NCBI RefSeq assembly: GCF_002410825.1
Contig: NZ_DHOS01000002.1
Location: 184,696-248,695 of the forward strand
Origin: Proteiniphilum sp. UBA5384
GTDB taxonomy: Bacteria > Bacteroidota > Bacteroidia > Bacteroidales > Dysgonomonadaceae
DNA: 64,000 bases
Reading direction: 5' to 3'
A program made the translations under genes and the position numbers. Shown here in pieces: positions 60,466 to 64,000 of this stretch. Position 1 is the first letter of the stretch. Every line of letters begins with the position of its first letter. The notes below the pieces were generated by a model. The model saw only the letters and a list, made by a program, of their open reading frames with translations, was not told where the DNA came from and did not search any database.

Positions 60466-60501
60466 GGTTTTAACCGTTAATTAAATAATAAATTTAAAAA
60501 T

Positions 60502-61638
60502 ATGAGTGACAAGATAAAAGTTGCACTATATGTGCCAACTTTATTGGGAGGTGGTGCAGAACGTGTATTTGTAAATTTAGCTAATTATTTTATAGAAAAT
60601 AATATTGAGGTGATATTTATTACTTCTTTTGATAAAGGATATATAAATCAATTGAATAGAAGCATTAAAGTCAAGTTCATCTTGAAGAAATCACGTTTTG
60701 GCAACCATTTATTTAACACCGTACATAGATTACTTATTTCAATAATAAAACTAATCAACATATTAATTACATCAAAGCCAGACTATTTATTAACAACTTT
60801 AGATGAAGCAAATATAATTGGTTATATTTGTAATATCGGCTGTTTTAGAAAAACGAAACATATTGTAAGACAAGCCAGTATTTTCGACAAGAAAAAATAT
60901 GGTTTTCTTAAAGAAAAGATATTAGGAAAATCCTTTCGATCATCATATCTCGTTGTCGCCAATTCTCCCGATACAAAAGAATCTTTAGAAACTTTTATCA
61001 CTGAATTACGAGATAAAATAATTGTTATTGGAAATCCTATTTTTAATGCAGATCACTTTCAATATCTAAGTACAGAAGATGAGAATTTTATTTTAGATTG
61101 TCCTTATATTCTATCTGTTGGTCGTTTAAATGCTGTAAAAGATCACCTAACACTCATTAATGCATTTAGAATAGTAAGGGAGGTATATGATAATATAAAC
61201 CTAATTATTCTGGGTGATGGACCCCTCAAATCTGTTTTAGAGAAAGAAATTCATAATTTAGGATTAACTGATTGTACCATTCTTTTTGGATTCCAGAAGA
61301 ACCCTTATACTTTCTATAAAAATGCATCAATATTTGTATTAAGTTCATTATCTGAAGGCTTTGGGAATGTCATTGTAGAGGCGTTATCATTCGGAAAAGC
61401 TATTGTTAGTACCGCCTGTTCCGGAGGACCAAAATATATATTAGATAACGGAAAATACGGAATCTTGGTGCCTGTCAAAGATCCTAAGTCAATGGCTAAA
61501 GCAATGATTTCAATTTTAGATGGGTCGATCGTATTCGATAGTAACACTCAAATATCCCGAGCTAATGATTTTTCAATAAATAACATAGGCTCAAAATATC
61601 TTCAAATCTTCACTAGCAACAAAGGTTATACACAATGA
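60502..61638 (+). CDS. Glycosyltransferase family 4 protein
   Basis: The 378-residue GT-B enzyme has N-terminal motif YVPTLLGGGAERVFVNLANY. The C-terminal nucleotide-sugar domain has ILSVGRLNAVKDHLTLINAF, LIILGDGPLKSVLEKE, and the EX7E motif region SSLSEGFGNVIVEALSFGKA. GT4 enzymes retain the anomeric configuration. The donor is unknown. It ends overlapping the next transferase by 4 bases. Confidence 0.9.
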   Translation: MSDKIKVALYVPTLLGGGAERVFVNLANYFIENNIEVIFITSFDKGYINQLNRSIKVKFILKKSRFGNHLFNTVHRLLISIIKLINILITSKPDYLLTTLDEANIIGYICNIGCFRKTKHIVRQASIFDKKKYGFLKEKILGKSFRSSYLVVANSPDTKESLETFITELRDKIIVIGNPIFNADHFQYLSTEDENFILDCPYILSVGRLNAVKDHLTLINAFRIVREVYDNINLIILGDGPLKSVLEKEIHNLGLTDCTILFGFQKNPYTFYKNASIFVLSSLSEGFGNVIVEALSFGKAIVSTACSGGPKYILDNGKYGILVPVKDPKSMAKAMISILDGSIVFDSNTQISRANDFSINNIGSKYLQIFTSNKGYTQ

Positions 61639-62777
61639 ACATATTATTAAATTTTTTCCCCGTACAATCTGGTGGAGGACAACAAGTAGCCTCAAATTTC
61701 CTTATCACAATTATGAATAATAACTACAATCATAATTGGTTTGTATATGTGGGGGAAAATTCAGAACTACATATATTAGCCAATCAGATACTACCAAAAT
61801 CAAATTTACTCATCACCAAATATTCCTATATTGAACGGCTAACAAATAAAAAAAAAGTTGATGAATTTATCGATAACAATGGTATTGATTTAATTTATAA
61901 TTATGCCCCCATACTCCAGACAAGAAAAAAGATTCCACAAATAGTAAGAAGTGTTTACAGCAATTTATATTTTCCTGAAGTTAATTTTTGGAAAGGCTAT
62001 TCTCCCATAATTAGGCTGAAAAAGAATATTATAGACAAATTACGTTTACAAGGAACTCTAAAAGCGAATGGGTTGATTTTTGAAAATAAGAGTATGCAGG
62101 TTAGGGCATCAGAGCTATTTAATTACCCAACAGAAAAGACATTCTATATAGAACCGAGCGTGACTCTATTCGATGAATCATTAACTTCCCCGTCTTATGG
62201 ATATTTAAAAGAAGATGAGAGTTTTAAAATTCTATATCTTTCATCATGGCATTTAAACAAGAACATCCATATACTTCCACATGTAGCAGCTATTTTAAAA
62301 AAGAGGAATATCATGGTCAAATTTATTCTATCTTTAAATATAAATGATACAGCAATACAAAAAAAACTAGTCAATGTAATTAATAACTTTCAAGTAAATG
62401 AATATTTTACTTTTATAGGGAAAGTTCCTGCAAAATACGTTCATCAGGTTATAAAATACAGTAATGCAATGATATTATTAAGTAAGCTTGAGTGTTTCTC
62501 CAGTAATATCATTGAAGCCTTTTATTTTCAACGACCATTAATTATAGCCGACGAACCTTGGGCTAAATCTGAATGTAAAGATGCTGTCCTATATGTTCAA
62601 AGAGATAATATATTAGATATTGTAAACAATATTGAGACATTAAAATCAGATAAAAATCTATATGACGATCTCATATCAAAAGGTCATAAAAGGTTGAACG
62701 AGTTTAATACTCCCGAAAAAAAAGTTACGAAACAAGTCGAATTTATTGAGAAAATATATAATGAAATTGAAAGCTAA
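61635..62777 (+). CDS. Glycosyltransferase, GT4-like
   Basis: The 380-residue protein starts NILLNFFPVQSGGGQQVASN, a GT4-like glycine-rich N terminus. The C-terminal half has ILYLSSWHLNKNIHILPHVA, FTFIGKVPAKYVHQVIKYSN and ILLSKLECFSSNIIEAFYFQ, the usual EX7E-type acceptor region. Its donor and acceptor are unknown. It overlaps both neighbours slightly, which fits one operon. Confidence 0.82.
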   Translation: MNILLNFFPVQSGGGQQVASNFLITIMNNNYNHNWFVYVGENSELHILANQILPKSNLLITKYSYIERLTNKKKVDEFIDNNGIDLIYNYAPILQTRKKIPQIVRSVYSNLYFPEVNFWKGYSPIIRLKKNIIDKLRLQGTLKANGLIFENKSMQVRASELFNYPTEKTFYIEPSVTLFDESLTSPSYGYLKEDESFKILYLSSWHLNKNIHILPHVAAILKKRNIMVKFILSLNINDTAIQKKLVNVINNFQVNEYFTFIGKVPAKYVHQVIKYSNAMILLSKLECFSSNIIEAFYFQRPLIIADEPWAKSECKDAVLYVQRDNILDIVNNIETLKSDKNLYDDLISKGHKRLNEFNTPEKKVTKQVEFIEKIYNEIES

Positions 62778-63291
62778 AATAAAAAACTTCCTCGTTTGCT
62801 CCTACGAAGATCTCTCTTTTCTTGTTTTTGCACTTCCACGTCATAAACTTTTTAATCTAATCAAAAGTAACTATTTACGCATACAGGGAGCTACAATAGG
62901 AAAGGGCATCACTTTTTATCCCGGAATAAAAATAAATCCAGCAAGAAATATATCTTTAGGTCATAATGTTGATTTAGCTTGGGGAGTGATTATTACCACC
63001 GGTGGTGGTGTTGAAATTGGAGAGAGGACTTTGGTAGGTTACAGAACCCAGATATTGTCGGCAAATCACGTAATACCACCCAATAGAGGAAAAATCTTCG
63101 GTGCCGGCCATGCTCCTGCTAAAATCATCATAGAAAATGATGTGTGGATAGGTGCCAATTGTGTTATTACCGCCGGAGTTCACATTGGAGAGGGAGCGGT
63201 TGTTGCCGCAGGAAGTGTGGTAACTAAAAACGTGCAGCCATTTACCATTGTAGGCGGTATTCCTGCAAAAATCATTAGAGAAAGGGATTAA
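62761..63291 (+). CDS. Hexapeptide-repeat O-acetyltransferase (LbetaH, WbbJ-like)
   Basis: The product has 176 residues from the ATG at 62761; a frame start 5 codons upstream overlaps the previous gene more. Left-handed beta-helix repeats run from about residue 40 (GATIGKGITFYPGIKINPAR) to the end (DVWIGANCVITAGVHIGEGA, VVTKNVQPFTIVGGIPAKII). The acetyl-CoA-dependent CAT/xenobiotic type is suggested by the His in QILSANHVIPP. It likely acetylates a sugar in the repeat unit. Confidence 0.85.
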   Translation: MKLKAKIKNFLVCSYEDLSFLVFALPRHKLFNLIKSNYLRIQGATIGKGITFYPGIKINPARNISLGHNVDLAWGVIITTGGGVEIGERTLVGYRTQILSANHVIPPNRGKIFGAGHAPAKIIIENDVWIGANCVITAGVHIGEGAVVAAGSVVTKNVQPFTIVGGIPAKIIRERD

Positions 63292-63318
63292 AAAAATCCC
63301 TCAACAAGCAAGAGTATC

Positions 63319-63441
63319 TTGAATAAATTGGTCTCTATCAATTATTATAAACAAATATCTGATAATATAAGTCATTCAAGTTTAGAAAAAGTTATAAAGA
63401 CTACCTACAGCCAGTCTCCCTATTTAGAAACAACTCTATAA
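63319..63441 (+). other. 40-codon open frame in frame with the preceding gene, unknown
   Basis: From a TTG at 63319 the bases read LNKLVSINYYKQISDNISHS and on to a stop, in the same frame as the acyltransferase and after its stop codon. I do not recognise it. It may be a fragment of a lost gene or chance. No ribosome-binding site is evident. Confidence 0.2.
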
Positions 63442-63455
63442 ATTTTAACAAAAGC

Positions 63456-63998
63456 ATGAAAATAACAATTTTTTATTCATGGCAATCCACAACTGGCGGG
63501 AGATATAATCGAAACTTCATAAATGATTGTATCGAGGGGGCTATAACCAAAATTAAAAAAAATCCCGATTTTCAAAATATTCATTTTGAGATTCAAGAAG
63601 GCGTCACTGGAGAATCTGGCTCGGTAGCGGTCGCAAGCGTAATTACAGATAAACGAATACCTAATTGTGATATTTTTATAGCTGATTTGTCTGTGATCAA
63701 TTGGGTCCCGGGGTGGAAAAAGTATTTGAAAAATATCATTGGCGATAAATATAAACCGCACCAAAACAATAATGTAATTCTTGAATATGGCGTAGCTGTA
63801 AATTCTTTAGGAGTAGAAAGAATTATTGGAATATTAAATAATAAATTTGGTTCACCTAATGAAAATCAAGATAACATTCCATTTGATATTCGGCACTTAA
63901 GATTCCCTATAGAATACTCCTATTTTTCAGAAAATGAAAATAAAAAATCAGAAATCAAGAAACAATTAATCTCTGATGCAAATTCCGTTTTATCCTGA
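63456..63998 (+). CDS. TIR-like / nucleoside deoxyribosyltransferase-like protein, possible defence effector
   Basis: The 180-residue protein begins with a beta strand and loop ITIFYSWQSTTGGRYNRNFI. GVTGESGSVAVASVITDKRI, the strand NCDIFIADLSVINWVPGW and the helix NNVILEYGVAVNSLGVERII follow. The order, with an early FYSWQS, DxxIADLS and NVxxEYGxA, is shared by a family with a TIR- or deoxyribosyltransferase-like alpha/beta fold often found in bacterial defence islands. The Glu of ILEYG would be the catalytic residue of such folds. The stop lies two bases from the window end. Relatives are often longer, so truncation is possible. Function is inferred. Confidence 0.55.
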   Translation: MKITIFYSWQSTTGGRYNRNFINDCIEGAITKIKKNPDFQNIHFEIQEGVTGESGSVAVASVITDKRIPNCDIFIADLSVINWVPGWKKYLKNIIGDKYKPHQNNNVILEYGVAVNSLGVERIIGILNNKFGSPNENQDNIPFDIRHLRFPIEYSYFSENENKKSEIKKQLISDANSVLS

Positions 63999-64000
63999 CC

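Larger units (their letters stand above)
59923..60475 (-). mobile_element. IS200/IS605-type insertion sequence, single-gene (TnpA only)
   Basis: An element of about 550 bases bounded by subterminal hairpins. The left is CCATGCAC-TAAAA-GTGCATGG (59923-59943). The right is CCGCAT-TAAAA-ATGCGG (60449-60465). TTAC just precedes the left hairpin (59920-59923) and is the kind of tetranucleotide used as target by IS608-like elements. The transposase is encoded on the minus strand inside. No tnpB follows. The exact right end is approximate. Confidence 0.85.

Noticed and set aside
1..64000. CRISPR arrays, tRNA and rRNA genes
   Set aside because: No spaced direct repeats and no cloverleaf or rRNA core motifs were seen on reading. 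A covariance-model search was not possible here.

Overview
The window reads as chromosomal DNA from an anaerobic member of the Bacteroidota, order Bacteroidales. The Dysgonomonadaceae (Proteiniphilum or Petrimonas type) are a guess from overall gene content. Supporting signs are a SusC/SusD pair followed by lipoproteins with BACON and DUF4302 domains, the PorX regulator of type IX secretion, an UpxY-type NusG paralogue heading a surface-polysaccharide locus, and several promoters that fit the Bacteroidota form (TTG or TTTG about 18-20 bases before TAnnTTTG). No rRNA, tRNA or CRISPR array was seen.

Layout. Bases 1-24300 are mostly housekeeping and envelope genes: the 3' end of a GH3 glycosidase, a decayed ECF sigma gene, an S9 peptidase, a PagL-like lipid A deacylase next to argS, tcdA, an ABC-F ATPase and an HhH outer-membrane protein. 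A nitrogen module follows (outer-membrane porin, PII protein, ammonium transporter), then a lytic transglycosylase, a GNAT-like protein, parE, coaD, an S41 protease, a PPK2 kinase and a radical-SAM/DUF4130 DNA-repair pair. Bases 25110-34345 hold a SusCD locus with no glycoside hydrolase. It carries a zinc metallopeptidase lipoprotein and two lipoproteins that share a homologous C-terminal domain, which suggests a protein or peptide substrate. Bases 34400-45080 hold mscL, a citrulline/ornithine catabolic pair (ctlX, rocD), a DUF1080 lipoprotein, porX, tsaE, a TPR protein, thrS and infC. Two copies of a 73-74 bp palindromic REP-like element lie in this part.

From 45.3 kb to the end is a surface-glycan locus. 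It has a structured leader and an UpxY antiterminator, a WecA-like initiating transferase, a relic of a Wzc tyrosine-rich tail, the UDP-HexNAcA enzymes and wecB. A pseudaminic acid (Pse) pathway follows (pseB, pseC, pseF, a tandem GNAT protein, pseI), and then a flippase, a capsule-type glycosyltransferase, a Wzy/WaaL-like membrane protein, two GT4 transferases and a hexapeptide acyltransferase. By eye the DNA becomes clearly more AT-rich from about 50.8 kb and is richest in AT around wzx and wzy, as expected for a horizontally exchanged O-antigen or capsule cassette. An IS200/IS605 element sits in the 3' end of the wzy-like gene. The last gene is a TIR-like or deoxyribosyltransferase-like protein that may belong to a defence system running past the window edge.

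How the genes work together. The leader and UpxY would control transcription of the glycan locus. WecA primes undecaprenyl phosphate, the sugar-nucleotide enzymes supply UDP-GalNAcA-type sugars, ManNAc and CMP-Pse, and the transferases, Wzx and Wzy assemble the polymer. The Pse set lacks a visible PseG hydrolase. The porin, GlnK and Amt would form a route for ammonium across both membranes. CtlX and RocD would take citrulline through ornithine to glutamate semialdehyde.
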